Notes: generated by a model from the letters alone, not told the origin. A stretch of 64,000 nucleotides of DNA from Rhizobium sp. CC-YZS058 (GCF_034720595.1 NZ_JAYESJ010000003.1:1-64000), one strand, 5' to 3'. Shown: positions 41,656 to 49,990, numbered from the stretch's first letter. A program made the numbers and translations.

Positions 41656-43659
41656 TCAGAAGCCGCTCGAAAGCTTCCATCGCGGATTGTCGTTCCGGGC
41701 GATGCTGGGGAGCATGATCGCATCGGTGCGCAGCTCTGCGGCCGGCATTGGCCGAGCGATGTGGTAGCCCTGTAGAAGGCCGATCCCGTATTGCTGCATC
41801 AGCCGCTGATGCTCGACGGTCTCGACCCCTTCGACGAGAATGCCGACCTGGCGGTTTCGCAAGAGGCTGATGATGTCGAGCATCATCCGCTTGCCTTTCT
41901 CGGTCGTGCAATCATGAAGGAAGGAGCGGTCGATCTTGACGGTGTCGAACTCGATCAGGCGCAACCAGGAGAGGCCGGCAAAGCCCGTGCCGAAGTCGTC
42001 CAGCCACATCTGCACGCCGAGCTTCTTCAGGTCGCTGATGCAGCGGACGACATCCTGGTTGATCTCCAGTTCCACGCCCTCCGTGACCTCGAAGGCAAGG
42101 CGCGAGCCCTGGAGATGGAATTCGGCCAGCGTGGCGGCGACATAGCTCGCGAAGCCGGGCATCTTCAGCTCGTTCGGAGAAACATTGATGCTGGCGACCT
42201 CGACACGGTTCGTGGCGAGCAGGTCCCGGCAGACGGTTCGGATGACCCATCGGCCGAGCGTGATGATCAGCCCCGTGCGTTCGGCGACGGGAATGAACTT
42301 GCCGGGCGAGACCGGCGTTCCGTCCAGCATCTTCAGCCGCATCAGCGCCTCGACCGCATCGGCCCGCCCGGTCTGCAGATTGTAGATCGGTTGGTAGACG
42401 AGCGAGACGAGATCGTGCTGGAAGGCGATCTTCAGCGTCGTCGCAATGTCCTCGCTCTCGTCGATATCCTGCGGGTCGTCGGGATCGAAGGCGACGAAGG
42501 TGTTTCGGCCGTTCGCCTTGGCGGAATAGAGCGCGCGATCGGCTTCCTGGACGATCCGGTCGACCTGCGTGGTCTGCGAGCGGGTGGAGGACATGCCGAT
42601 GCTGACTGTGATGATGGAAAGTCCATCGCGCCGGTGCTCATGGGGCCAGGCAAGATTGCGGACCGCCGCGCTGACAGCGGCCGCCAAGGCCTCCGCCGCA
42701 CCAGGACGGTCGATGGGCGTGATGAGGATGAATTCCTCCCCGCCATAGCGCCCGATCACCGCGCCGAATGAGGTCGCCACGGTCTTCAGGAGGCGGGATA
42801 CCTCGATCAGACACCGGTCGCCCTGCTGGTGGCCATAACTGTCGTTGTAATGTTTGAAGTGATCGATATCGATCAGCAGGATAGCAAAGGGCGTCGCGTT
42901 GTCCTGCCACTTCTGCCAACACGCGCCCAGACGCTGGTCGATCGCGCGGCGGTTCTCGAGATTTGTCAGAGGGTCGGTGTTCGACAGCACCAACAGGGCC
43001 TCTCCCCTCTCCTCAGCCGCAGCTTGCTGCCAGCTTGCCTCGAGCGCGTTGAGGAAAACCTTGAAGCGCTCGCGGTTCAGTTGAAGGTTCACATAGGTGG
43101 TGAAGATGAAGCAGGAGATGCAGAACGCCGACAGGATCAGCTTGTGCATCGGCAACATGGGCGAGAAGGCGTAGAGGGCGCCCAGGAAAATGGCCATGTT
43201 GGTCGCCGACGCGATGAGGGCAAGCCTGAAACGGAACCGGAAAAACAGGTTGACGCTCATCATGAAGATTGCGCCGAACACCATGTAATAGGAGAAGTTG
43301 ATCGCGTAGCTCGTCATCTGGCCGGTCAGCAGCCAGACGACATAGGCAAGCGAGACGGCGGTCGCGGCGACTACGTCGATCACATAAGCCTGCGCCCTGC
43401 GATAAAGAAGCAATTCCAGCACGAGAAGCGCCACGATGCCGACCGCGGAGCGGCCTGCCACCGCGAACGGCGCGACGTCGCCGATGAAAATGTAGTCCGT
43501 CATCGAATAGGCGAGATTGGCGGCGACCGCGATCCACAACCCGTTGCGCGTGGCTTGGCGGCGGCTGTCCTCATGGCTTTGGTCATAGAGGCGACGGAGT
43601 TCGGCCTGCGACATTTGCGGTCGCCCGGTTGCATCCGCCGTTCCAGCTGCTTCGTCCAT
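41656..43659 (-). CDS. Membrane-bound GGDEF-EAL bifunctional c-di-GMP protein
   Basis: In this 667-residue protein, residues 35-195 hold about six hydrophobic helices (a MASE-like membrane sensor). The GGDEF domain (NTDPLTNLENRRA, IDIDHFKHYNDSYGH, GRYGGEEFIL) follows with an intact signature. The EAL domain has VEALMRL, SINVSPNE, the Glu in AFEVTEGV, LDDFGTGFAGL, VKIDRSF and VEGVET. Both active sites look complete, so either activity is possible and net direction cannot be told. No RxxD inhibitory site is obvious. The ATG at 43659 is preceded by AGGTGA; a GTG at 43662 is the alternative. Confidence 0.92.
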   Translation of the reverse strand: MDEAAGTADATGRPQMSQAELRRLYDQSHEDSRRQATRNGLWIAVAANLAYSMTDYIFIGDVAPFAVAGRSAVGIVALLVLELLLYRRAQAYVIDVVAATAVSLAYVVWLLTGQMTSYAINFSYYMVFGAIFMMSVNLFFRFRFRLALIASATNMAIFLGALYAFSPMLPMHKLILSAFCISCFIFTTYVNLQLNRERFKVFLNALEASWQQAAAEERGEALLVLSNTDPLTNLENRRAIDQRLGACWQKWQDNATPFAILLIDIDHFKHYNDSYGHQQGDRCLIEVSRLLKTVATSFGAVIGRYGGEEFILITPIDRPGAAEALAAAVSAAVRNLAWPHEHRRDGLSIITVSIGMSSTRSQTTQVDRIVQEADRALYSAKANGRNTFVAFDPDDPQDIDESEDIATTLKIAFQHDLVSLVYQPIYNLQTGRADAVEALMRLKMLDGTPVSPGKFIPVAERTGLIITLGRWVIRTVCRDLLATNRVEVASINVSPNELKMPGFASYVAATLAEFHLQGSRLAFEVTEGVELEINQDVVRCISDLKKLGVQMWLDDFGTGFAGLSWLRLIEFDTVKIDRSFLHDCTTEKGKRMMLDIISLLRNRQVGILVEGVETVEHQRLMQQYGIGLLQGYHIARPMPAAELRTDAIMLPSIARNDNPRWKLSSGF

Positions 43660-43729
43660 CACTCACCTGTGGTCAACGTGTCGAGTAAGTCGGTCGGCAA
43701 TAGATTCAGCTTAGCCGAATATCCCTTGA

Positions 43730-43800
43730 CAAATTCTCTCTATAAATTAAAAAACTCTAATGTATAGAAATATAACTTTCAGCTTACTGCTCAGTTCGGC
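43730..43800. promoter_or_regulatory. AT-rich block between the GGDEF-EAL and methyltransferase genes
   Basis: This 70-bp stretch is much more AT-rich than its surroundings (TTATAGAGAG/TATAAATTAAAAAAC types). It lies in the divergent promoter region of the c-di-GMP protein and the PhcB-like gene. It may act as an UP element or a nucleoid-protein site. No specific box is called. Confidence 0.35.
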
Positions 43801-43904
43801 TTTCAATTCTGTTTAGAACGCGCCGTAACTTACGGCTGACGCATTGTGGATTGCTTAGGAATTTATATGGTATTTTAATCAAAACGGTTTGGATGAGGTT
43901 TTGC

Positions 43905-44945
43905 GTGACCCAGGCTCTTTTCTCTCTCGATGGACAAAGTTTGATTCTCCCGGCTTCGATCAACGGGAGGTTGGATCCTTCGGCCCCCTCCGATGACGCT
44001 GCCCGTCTTCAATTGGCACAGGCCGAATTTTCGATTCTCATCAGCCTCGCGCTGCAGCGCTTTTCCAACAGGGTGGATGTCCCGGAAACGGTCAAATGGC
44101 TGATCGGCGAACTGCACACGATCCGCCACAAGTTCGGTCCTCGTGTCTGGCAGCAGATGATCCCGTTCATCCAGGCGCACCCCTCGGCAGAAATTCTGCA
44201 GCAATGCCCCTTCACCCGCTGGTCGTTTGAGAAACCGCGCGGCTATTCGGGCGATGCCAGCCTGATCGACTTCATCTACCGCCACCCGGCCGTCGATGCG
44301 GAAATGGCTCGGTCCACCGAAATGGGCCTCGAAATCTTCGAATACACCATCAATGCGCCGGGTCCGGTGGCGGTGCGCGAGCGGCGCGACCTGCTGACGG
44401 CCCATGTGGACGCGACGGCAGACCGCGTGGACGATGGCGCCGAAATCCTGGCTGTCGCGGCCGGGCATCTGAGGGAAGCGGAAGCCTCGACGGCGCTCGC
44501 CGGGAAGCGCCTCAAGCGCTGGGTCGCGCTGGATCAGGATCCGCAAAGCATCGGCTCGATCGCCAGCCAGTTCCATGGCACGGCGGTGGAGGCCATCGAC
44601 GGCTCGGTCCGCAGCCTTCTGGCCCGCAAGCATGCGATCGGCACCTTCGACCTGATCTATGCGGCCGGCCTCTATGACTATCTCGCCGATCGCGTGGCCA
44701 TCAAACTGACGCAGACCTGCCTCGACATGCTCAAGCCGGGCGGCGTCTTCCTCTTCGCGAATTTCACCGACGAAATGGCCGATGACGGCTACATGGAATC
44801 CTACATGAACTGGGAGCTCCTGCAGCGGTCGGAAGCCGATATGTGGCGCATCGCCCATGAAAGTGCGGACGGCATCGGGGCGAGGAAGAAAGTGTGGTTC
44901 GGCACGAACCGCAACATCATCTACGCGACCATCGAAAAGCTGTGA
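43905..44945 (+). CDS. PhcB-like class I SAM-dependent methyltransferase
   Basis: The 346-residue protein resembles the family annotated for 3-hydroxypalmitic acid methyl ester (extracellular factor) synthesis. Features are the family block FEKPRGYSGDASLIDFIY, an N-terminal helical domain, and a Rossmann core with KRWVALDQDPQSI (SAM-binding acid), DLIYAAGLYDYLADR and LKPGGVFLFANFTD. Motif I is altered (ILAVAAGHLREAE instead of the usual GCGPxxE), so SAM binding needs proof. GAGG precedes the GTG at 43905; an ATG at 43893 is the alternative. It diverges from a GGDEF-EAL gene, so a signalling role is plausible. Confidence 0.72.
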   Translation: MTQALFSLDGQSLILPASINGRLDPSAPSDDAARLQLAQAEFSILISLALQRFSNRVDVPETVKWLIGELHTIRHKFGPRVWQQMIPFIQAHPSAEILQQCPFTRWSFEKPRGYSGDASLIDFIYRHPAVDAEMARSTEMGLEIFEYTINAPGPVAVRERRDLLTAHVDATADRVDDGAEILAVAAGHLREAEASTALAGKRLKRWVALDQDPQSIGSIASQFHGTAVEAIDGSVRSLLARKHAIGTFDLIYAAGLYDYLADRVAIKLTQTCLDMLKPGGVFLFANFTDEMADDGYMESYMNWELLQRSEADMWRIAHESADGIGARKKVWFGTNRNIIYATIEKL

Positions 44946-44954
44946 TGCGCGAAT

Positions 44955-44985
44955 GGCCGGCACACCGCCGGCCGTCTTCTTCCTT
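44955..44985 (+). terminator. Hairpin after the methyltransferase gene
   Basis: GGCCGGC-ACACC-GCCGGCC, a perfect 7-bp stem with a 5-nt loop, is followed by the pyrimidine-rich GTCTTCTTCCTT. It starts 9 bp after the stop and is a good intrinsic terminator candidate. Confidence 0.6.
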
Positions 44986-45183
44986 AAGCAGCGGGCTGGT
45001 CTTCGCGTTCTGGCCTGTCGACCGGCAAGGCCGCGTGGCGCGCAGGGATGCCGTCCTCCCTCTGGGTAAGACCCGACAGCGCGGTGCGAATGGTCGCACC
45101 GTCAACGCTGGAACCGCGGCCCGCAATCGTCCTCTCCCCCCGCTTCAAGACGACGGGATTGTCTCATCCGTCAGAGACTGAGC

Positions 45184-45420
45184 CTAGTATGGCAGGCAGC
45201 CGCTGGTTGTCAGCCTGCAGGGCGGTGGCCGCACGACAGGGACGTAGCCGCCTTCCGCGGCACGCAGCGCCTGCTTGCGCTTGTGCGCAGCAAGCGCCTC
45301 GGCGGACGACGAGGCAGCGCTAGGACGACCTGTCTCGCCCGGTGCCGTCGTGCAGCCGGCGAGGACGGCGGCGACGAGAAGGCCAACCGTGGCCAGGCGC
45401 GCAAGGCGCAAGTTCTGCAT
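45184..45420 (-). CDS. Small lipoprotein
   Basis: The 78-residue protein has a lipoprotein signal (LARLATVGLLVAAVLAGC) and lipobox LAGC, with cleavage before the Cys. The mature part is short and basic, then ends with two cysteines (PPPCRLTTSGCLPY). GGAAGGA precedes the ATG at 45420. The function is unknown. It is convergent with the methyltransferase and divergent from the DUF4360-like gene. Confidence 0.75.
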   Translation of the reverse strand: MQNLRLARLATVGLLVAAVLAGCTTAPGETGRPSAASSSAEALAAHKRKQALRAAEGGYVPVVRPPPCRLTTSGCLPY

Positions 45421-45575
45421 GGTGACATCCTTCCCCGTAACCCTTGAGACGCCCTCTCCCAGCCACCGGCCAACCAGCACTTGGATGCGGACATGATCTT
45501 GCCACCATATGGCGGCATTTCCGACGCGTTTGATTAAAACACTGTTAAGTCTGTCGCTTTACCTCTGGCATCAGG

Positions 45576-45620
45576 GACATGAACGACGCCCCAACGATCC
45601 GCTCAGCGGTGGTTCATGTC
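45576..45620 (+). promoter_or_regulatory. 9-bp inverted repeat GACATGAAC...GTTCATGTC upstream of the DUF4360-like gene
   Basis: Perfect arms at 45576-45584 and 45612-45620 are separated by 27 nt, ending 53 bp before the start codon. They could be two operator half-sites or a leader stem. No regulator is assigned. Confidence 0.45.
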
Positions 45621-45673
45621 GATGCTCTATCTTCTGCCAGGGATAAAGGCTCCCATCAAGTCGAGGACAATTC

Positions 45674-46264
45674 ATGAAAAAGCTCGCCCTTCTGCTCGCA
45701 TCACTGCTCGTGTCGTCGACGGCTTATGCCGATGACATTTCGCTGGGCGTCCCCGGTTATGGTGGCAGCGGCTGCCCGTCCAACAGCGTCTCCGCAACCA
45801 TCAGCCCCGATGGCAAGGCGCTGAGCCTGCTGTTCGACGAATATGTCGTCCAGGCCGGCGGTGACACCGGCAAGAACTTCGACCGCAAGACCTGCAACGT
45901 CGCCATTCCAGTTCACGTGCCCCAGGGCCGGAGCGTTTCGGTTCTGGCGATCGATTATCGCGGCTTCAACCAGCTGCCGCGCGGCGCGCGGTCGCAGTTC
46001 AATGTCGAATATTTCTTCGCCGGCACGGCCGGTCCGGTGTTCCGCAAGACCTTCACCGGCCCGAACGAGCAGGATTACCTGATCTCGAACAAACTGACGG
46101 CGGACTCGCTGATCTGGTCGGCCTGCGGTGAGGACGTGAACCTGCGCACCAATTCCAGCATCCGCGTCAACACCACGCGCGGCCAGGAAGCCATGGCGAC
46201 GGTCGACACGCAGGACGTCAGGGCTGCGATCGTCTATCAGCTGCAGTGGAAGACCTGCCGCTGA
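45674..46264 (+). CDS. Secreted DUF4360-like protein
   Basis: The 196-residue protein has a Sec signal (KKLALLLASLLVSSTAYA before DDISLG). The mature domain has the DUF4360 pattern: GSGCPSNSVSATISPDGKAL, LLFDEYVVQAG, a conserved Cys in DRKTCNVAIPVHVPQGRSVS, then IDYRGFNQLPRGARSQF and two further cysteines. GAGGAC precedes the ATG. Function of DUF4360 is unknown. The next gene carries a recognisably related domain. Confidence 0.75.
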   Translation: MKKLALLLASLLVSSTAYADDISLGVPGYGGSGCPSNSVSATISPDGKALSLLFDEYVVQAGGDTGKNFDRKTCNVAIPVHVPQGRSVSVLAIDYRGFNQLPRGARSQFNVEYFFAGTAGPVFRKTFTGPNEQDYLISNKLTADSLIWSACGEDVNLRTNSSIRVNTTRGQEAMATVDTQDVRAAIVYQLQWKTCR

Positions 46265-46328
46265 CAAGCCGCTCGCCGCTTCAGCCGCGCTCGATCGAGG
46301 CCGCGGAAGGTCGCGGCGCGGCCATCCG

Positions 46329-46356
46329 GTCATCGGCACCTCGTGATGCCGATGAC
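46329..46356 (+). terminator. Strong hairpin between the two DUF4360-like genes
   Basis: GTCATCGGCA-CCTCGTGA-TGCCGATGAC is a perfect 10-bp stem with an 8-nt loop, about 65 bp after the first stop and 98 bp before the next start. No T-run. It may attenuate or stabilise. Confidence 0.5.
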
Positions 46357-46453
46357 TGCCATGGCAGGGGGATGCGCTGTGGGTGACAGCCTGCCCTCCC
46401 CCCTGCCCGACCGGCGGCAGCGTCGCCCTCCCTCCTCGCTGAAAGAACTGCCG

Positions 46454-47851
46454 ATGCGTCTGCGTCCGTCCCTCGCTTTGTGTCTTCTCGGCAGCGCCGC
46501 TGCCTTTCCCGCTCAGGCCATGGCCGCCAACGGATGCGCGGACGGAACCTTTTCCAGCGTCACCTCGCCGGACGGCAACGCCACCAGCCTTCTCTTCGAC
46601 GACTTCTCGGCAACCGCCGGGGATGGCGCAGGACGCGGCCGGGCGCGCAGCACCTGTCGTGTCGAGGTTCCGGTCACGCAACCGGGCGGGTTCAGCGTGT
46701 ACGGCGTGGATTATCGCGGCTTCGTAGCGACCGAAGCGGGCCAGACGGCCACGATCATCACGCGCCAGAACGGCGAGCAGGTGATGCGCTACCAGGTCAC
46801 CGGTCCGCTGCAGGACGATGTCGAAACCGGCACCAAGGTCGGAACGTCCGGCACCGACAGGCTGGGGCTGACGGTCGTCGTCGAGGCCACCTCCCCGCTC
46901 GATCCGGCGCTTGGCGACGGGACGCTGCTTCTCGACACGATCGATATCGCGCGGCTCGGCTATACCACGCAGGCCTCGGTCGACGGCTCCGCCGATCAGC
47001 TGGCGCGCCAGCGGCAGGCGATCGCGACAGGGCTGATGACGACCGCGGACGGGCTTCTGGGTGCTGGCGAGCGCTTCGACGAAGGGAGCTCGCTGGGCCT
47101 CTTCGGCAGCTCGAGTGCCTCGGCCGGCTTCAAGGGCCGCTGGGAAGCCGGCAGCGGGATTACGGTTCTGGGCGGTGCCGCCTTCGTCGACCCGCATGAG
47201 GATGCCGTGTCGCTCGATCCCCTGGCCTTGATCGCAGGCGCCGTCCGTTACACGACCCCGCAGGCAACATGGCGCGGCTTCGGCGAGGTCGGTCTCTGGG
47301 GCTCGCCCAATGTCACGGCGCATCTTTCCCGCGACTATCTGAACGGAACCGATCGCGTTTTCGCAGGGGGCACCGTCGATGGGTCGCTCTTGAGCACCTA
47401 TGCAAGGATCGGCGCCGTCTATGCGCCCGATGCGGCCAACGAGCTGGTCATTGCTGCGCGGCTTGGCCGCTCTTGGCTCGATCTTGACGGCTACAGCGAA
47501 GCGGCAACGGGCCGCAATCTTTTCGCAGCCACGGTGGAGGACGGAACCTCGCACCAGACCGTCGCCAGCGCGGAACTCGCCTGGAGCCACCAGACGGACG
47601 GTCGCTTCGATTATACGGTGTCCGGCGCCGCGGGTCGCATCTTCGCCGATGATCAGGCGGTACGCGCCAGGGTCGATTGGGTCGGGCGGGTTGATGGACA
47701 GGCACGCGACCAGAGCTTCGCCGCTCTCGCCGGCCGGCTGGGCTATCGTCTGGATGATGTCTGGCGGATCGACACATCCCTCTCCGCTACTTTCCGGGAG
47801 CACGAAAAGCCGGTCTGGAACCTCGGCGCGCAGGTCAAGGCCGCCTTCTGA
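46454..47851 (+). CDS. DUF4360-like domain fused to an autotransporter-type beta-barrel
   Basis: In this 465-residue protein, the signal peptide is MRLRPSLALCLLGSAAAF with QAMA before ANGCAD. Residues 25-130 mirror the preceding protein: CADGTFSSVTSPDGNATSLL, FDDFSATAG, RSTCRVEVPVTQPGGFSVYG, VDYRGFV. From about 200 the sequence alternates amphipathic strands (RWEAGSGITVLGGAAFVDPH, VIAARLGRSWLDLDGYSE) and ends NLGAQVKAAF with a terminal Phe, typical of outer-membrane barrels. The start was set at 46454 because the signal peptide begins there; the longer frame to 46343 is not signal-like. Probably a surface-exposed outer-membrane protein. Confidence 0.75.
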   Translation: MRLRPSLALCLLGSAAAFPAQAMAANGCADGTFSSVTSPDGNATSLLFDDFSATAGDGAGRGRARSTCRVEVPVTQPGGFSVYGVDYRGFVATEAGQTATIITRQNGEQVMRYQVTGPLQDDVETGTKVGTSGTDRLGLTVVVEATSPLDPALGDGTLLLDTIDIARLGYTTQASVDGSADQLARQRQAIATGLMTTADGLLGAGERFDEGSSLGLFGSSSASAGFKGRWEAGSGITVLGGAAFVDPHEDAVSLDPLALIAGAVRYTTPQATWRGFGEVGLWGSPNVTAHLSRDYLNGTDRVFAGGTVDGSLLSTYARIGAVYAPDAANELVIAARLGRSWLDLDGYSEAATGRNLFAATVEDGTSHQTVASAELAWSHQTDGRFDYTVSGAAGRIFADDQAVRARVDWVGRVDGQARDQSFAALAGRLGYRLDDVWRIDTSLSATFREHEKPVWNLGAQVKAAF

Positions 47852-47886
47852 GACCGTCATCCGCGTCTCCGAGCACCTCGCGGGCA

Positions 47887-47904
47887 TCACGGCGACCGCC
47901 GTGA
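47887..47904. terminator. Small bidirectional hairpin between convergent genes
   Basis: TCACGGC-GACC-GCCGTGA is a perfect 7-bp stem with a tetraloop between the autotransporter-type gene and the convergent WGR gene. No T-run on either side. Confidence 0.4.
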
Positions 47905-47947
47905 CCATGCTTTGGGCCTATCCGCAGGGCTGCGGAGCTGCGCGCCG

Positions 47948-48229
47948 TCAATGCGCCGAAATAAGCCGTCTCGGCAGCTCGACTGCCGCACGCGGGCGAT
48001 AGCCGCGTTTGCGCTTGGCTTTGAGCAGGTCGAGAAAAAGGGCAACGGCCTCCTGCTCCCGCTCGAAATGGTGGACCATCACCTGCCCCGTCGTCCCGAT
48101 GCGGCCCCAGCGCCGCAAAAGGCAGACATCGCCGAAGAGGCTCCTCTCGATCGACAACGTATAATAGCGCGCCATCCGCCTGGAGGCATCACGTCGTTCG
48201 ATCGTCACTCTGTAGGGTTGCGTGAGCAT
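47948..48229 (-). CDS. Stand-alone WGR-domain protein
   Basis: The 93-residue protein consists of one WGR domain: RYYTLSIERSLFGDVCLLRR, the name-giving WGR in WGRIGTTGQVMVHHF, and a helical end AVALFLDLLKAKRKRGYRP. WGR domains bind nucleic acids in PARPs and in MolR-type proteins; small alphaproteobacterial versions have no defined role. The start at 48229 lacks a clear ribosome site; a TTG at 48265 is possible. Confidence 0.8.
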   Translation of the reverse strand: MLTQPYRVTIERRDASRRMARYYTLSIERSLFGDVCLLRRWGRIGTTGQVMVHHFEREQEAVALFLDLLKAKRKRGYRPRAAVELPRRLISAH

Positions 48230-48465
48230 GGAGCGAAGATCGCGCGTCCGCGAATCCTCGTCCAACGAGAGTTATGAATCGATGAGGCGTGAGTGATTCA
48301 TGAGCGTGATGGGTTCTCGGCGCGGGTGAGGACGGCGCTTCAGCTGCGACTATGCTCGGGGGTCGCTTGAGACGACGCTGGAGCCTAAAGGACGGCATTA
48401 TATGTCTAGCATATTTTTTAGTGATGAGTAATATTGCGCCGTATTCACGCGTAAAGGATGCTGCG

Positions 48466-49779
48466 ATGTTTGAATGGATTTCGAATTACGAAGGAACGTC
48501 CGACAACGACGATTATTCACCCGTAATGTGGGGCGAAAATCCGCTGAACATATGGTTCATGAACGGATATGGCGGAGACGACAGCCTCACAGGTGGTTAC
48601 AATTCCGATGAAATTAATGGCGGGAATGGCAACGACACGCTGAACGGCCTGTCGGGCAACGACACGGTGACGGGCGGGAACGGCGACGACAAGCTTTACG
48701 GAGACAGCGGCGAAGATACGCTGAATGGCGGTCGGGGAGACGACAAGATCTATGGAGGGGCAGGGGCAGACGAGCTTAAAAGCGACCGTGGGGCGGATTT
48801 TCTGTCCGGCGGATCCGGCGACGATGTCATCTATCTGTCCGGCTACGGCGAGAAGACGGCGAACGGCGACTCCGGGGACGACACCTTCGTTCCGGATTGG
48901 GACTACGACACCATTAACGGCGGCACGGGGATCGACACGGTCGACTACTCCGGGAATGCCTTGAGAGGCGTCTGGGTCAACCTGCAACTCGGGCGGGGTG
49001 AGGGAGACATCGCGGATGGTGACACATACCGCTCGATCGAGAACGTGATCGGAACATCCTATTCCGACGTGCTGATCGGCAACGGAGCCTACAACATGCT
49101 GACCGGCGGGAAGGGCGACGACGTCATCCGTGGCGGTTTCGGAGGCGATGAACTGGATGGCGGGAAAGGTACCGATACGCTCAGCTATAACGGCTCGGGC
49201 GCCGGCGTCGTCATCGACTTGTCGACCGGGTCGGCCTCCGGCGGCGACGCTCAAGGCGATACTTATTTCAATTTCGAAAATGTCAGCGGGAGCGCCTTCA
49301 ACGACAGCCTCACGGGTGACGAGGGTGACAATGTCTTGGTCGGCGGCGCCGGAGACGACGCCCTGTCGGGCGCGGGCGGTGCCGACATTCTGCGCGGCGG
49401 TGCAGGCAGCGACATCTTGACCGGCGGAGTGGGGAAGGATCTCCTCTACGGTGGAGGCGGAGCGGACAAATTTGTCTTCACGGATTTGACGGACTCGAGC
49501 GTTTCACGAGACAATCAGGATGTGATCATGGATTTCTCCGAAAGGCAGAAGGACAAGATCGATCTGTCAGCTCTTGATGCGAATGCAGCGGTCGCTGGCG
49601 ACCAGGCTTTCCACTTCATCGGAAAGGCCCAGTTCAGCGGCCATGCCGGCGAGCTCCGCTTCAAGTCCACCTGGTATGAGACGATCGTCTACGCCGATGT
49701 CGACGGCGACAAGATCGCCGACTTCGCGATCCATCTCTATAATCCCATCAAGATGACCGACGGAATGTTCATCCTGTGA
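48466..49779 (+). CDS. RTX-repeat calcium-binding protein (type I secretion substrate)
   Basis: The 437-residue protein has RTX nonapeptides (GGxGxDxUx) from about residue 25, such as GGNGNDTLNG and GGRGDDKIYGGAGADEL, repeated in at least three blocks (about 25-110, 195-215, 280-330). The end carries the serralysin-type C-terminal region (DVIMDFSERQKDKIDLSALD, GHAGELRFKS, VYADVDGDKIADFAIHL, ending MTDGMFIL). There is no signal peptide, in keeping with type I secretion. AAAGG lies 8 bp before the ATG at 48466. No protease or adhesin domain is present. No type I exporter genes lie in the window. Confidence 0.88.
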   Translation: MFEWISNYEGTSDNDDYSPVMWGENPLNIWFMNGYGGDDSLTGGYNSDEINGGNGNDTLNGLSGNDTVTGGNGDDKLYGDSGEDTLNGGRGDDKIYGGAGADELKSDRGADFLSGGSGDDVIYLSGYGEKTANGDSGDDTFVPDWDYDTINGGTGIDTVDYSGNALRGVWVNLQLGRGEGDIADGDTYRSIENVIGTSYSDVLIGNGAYNMLTGGKGDDVIRGGFGGDELDGGKGTDTLSYNGSGAGVVIDLSTGSASGGDAQGDTYFNFENVSGSAFNDSLTGDEGDNVLVGGAGDDALSGAGGADILRGGAGSDILTGGVGKDLLYGGGGADKFVFTDLTDSSVSRDNQDVIMDFSERQKDKIDLSALDANAAVAGDQAFHFIGKAQFSGHAGELRFKSTWYETIVYADVDGDKIADFAIHLYNPIKMTDGMFIL

Positions 49780-49787
49780 CTGTATGA

Positions 49788-49821
49788 AGCAGAGGCAGGA
49801 CGCGCGCGTTCTGCCTCTGCT
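49788..49821 (+). terminator. Long hairpin after the RTX gene
   Basis: AGCAGAGGCAG and CTGCCTCTGCT form a perfect 11-bp stem around a CG-alternating loop (ACGCGCGCGT). It starts 9 bp after the stop codon. There is no T-run, but the length and place make it a likely transcript end. Confidence 0.6.
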
Positions 49822-49913
49822 CGCACTCTCCTATGGCTGCTGATCCAGAAACGCTCAATTGCGCCGAAACCTGCGCTCACCGCGGGTCATCCTGCGCTGG
49901 AAACGGCTCTTCT

Positions 49914-49990
49914 GTCCCGAAACGGGACGAATCGGACCGCGAAGCTTACGCGAGGCTGGTCATTTGGTCATACCCTTAGAAGGTGTGACC
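49914..49990. promoter_or_regulatory. Two dyads upstream of the cellulose operon
   Basis: GTCCCG-AAA-CGGGAC (49914-49928, perfect 6-bp arms) and GGTCATACC-CTTAGAA-GGTGTGACC (49966-49990, 9-bp arms with one mismatch) lie 58-134 bp before the bcsN start. The second resembles a regulator operator. It may control cellulose gene expression. Confidence 0.45.

Noticed and set aside
43726..43731. TTGACA in the AT-rich region as a promoter for the methyltransferase
   Set aside because: No acceptable -10 at 16-18 bp and the distance to the start is over 170 bp.
45701..47908. 735-residue minus-strand open frame opposite the DUF4360-like genes
   Set aside because: It spans two genes with clear signal peptides on the plus strand and has shadow-like composition.
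48550..49470. Short repeated units in the RTX gene considered as a possible repeat array or CRISPR
   Set aside because: The repeats are in-frame degenerate nonapeptide codons without constant repeats and unique spacers.
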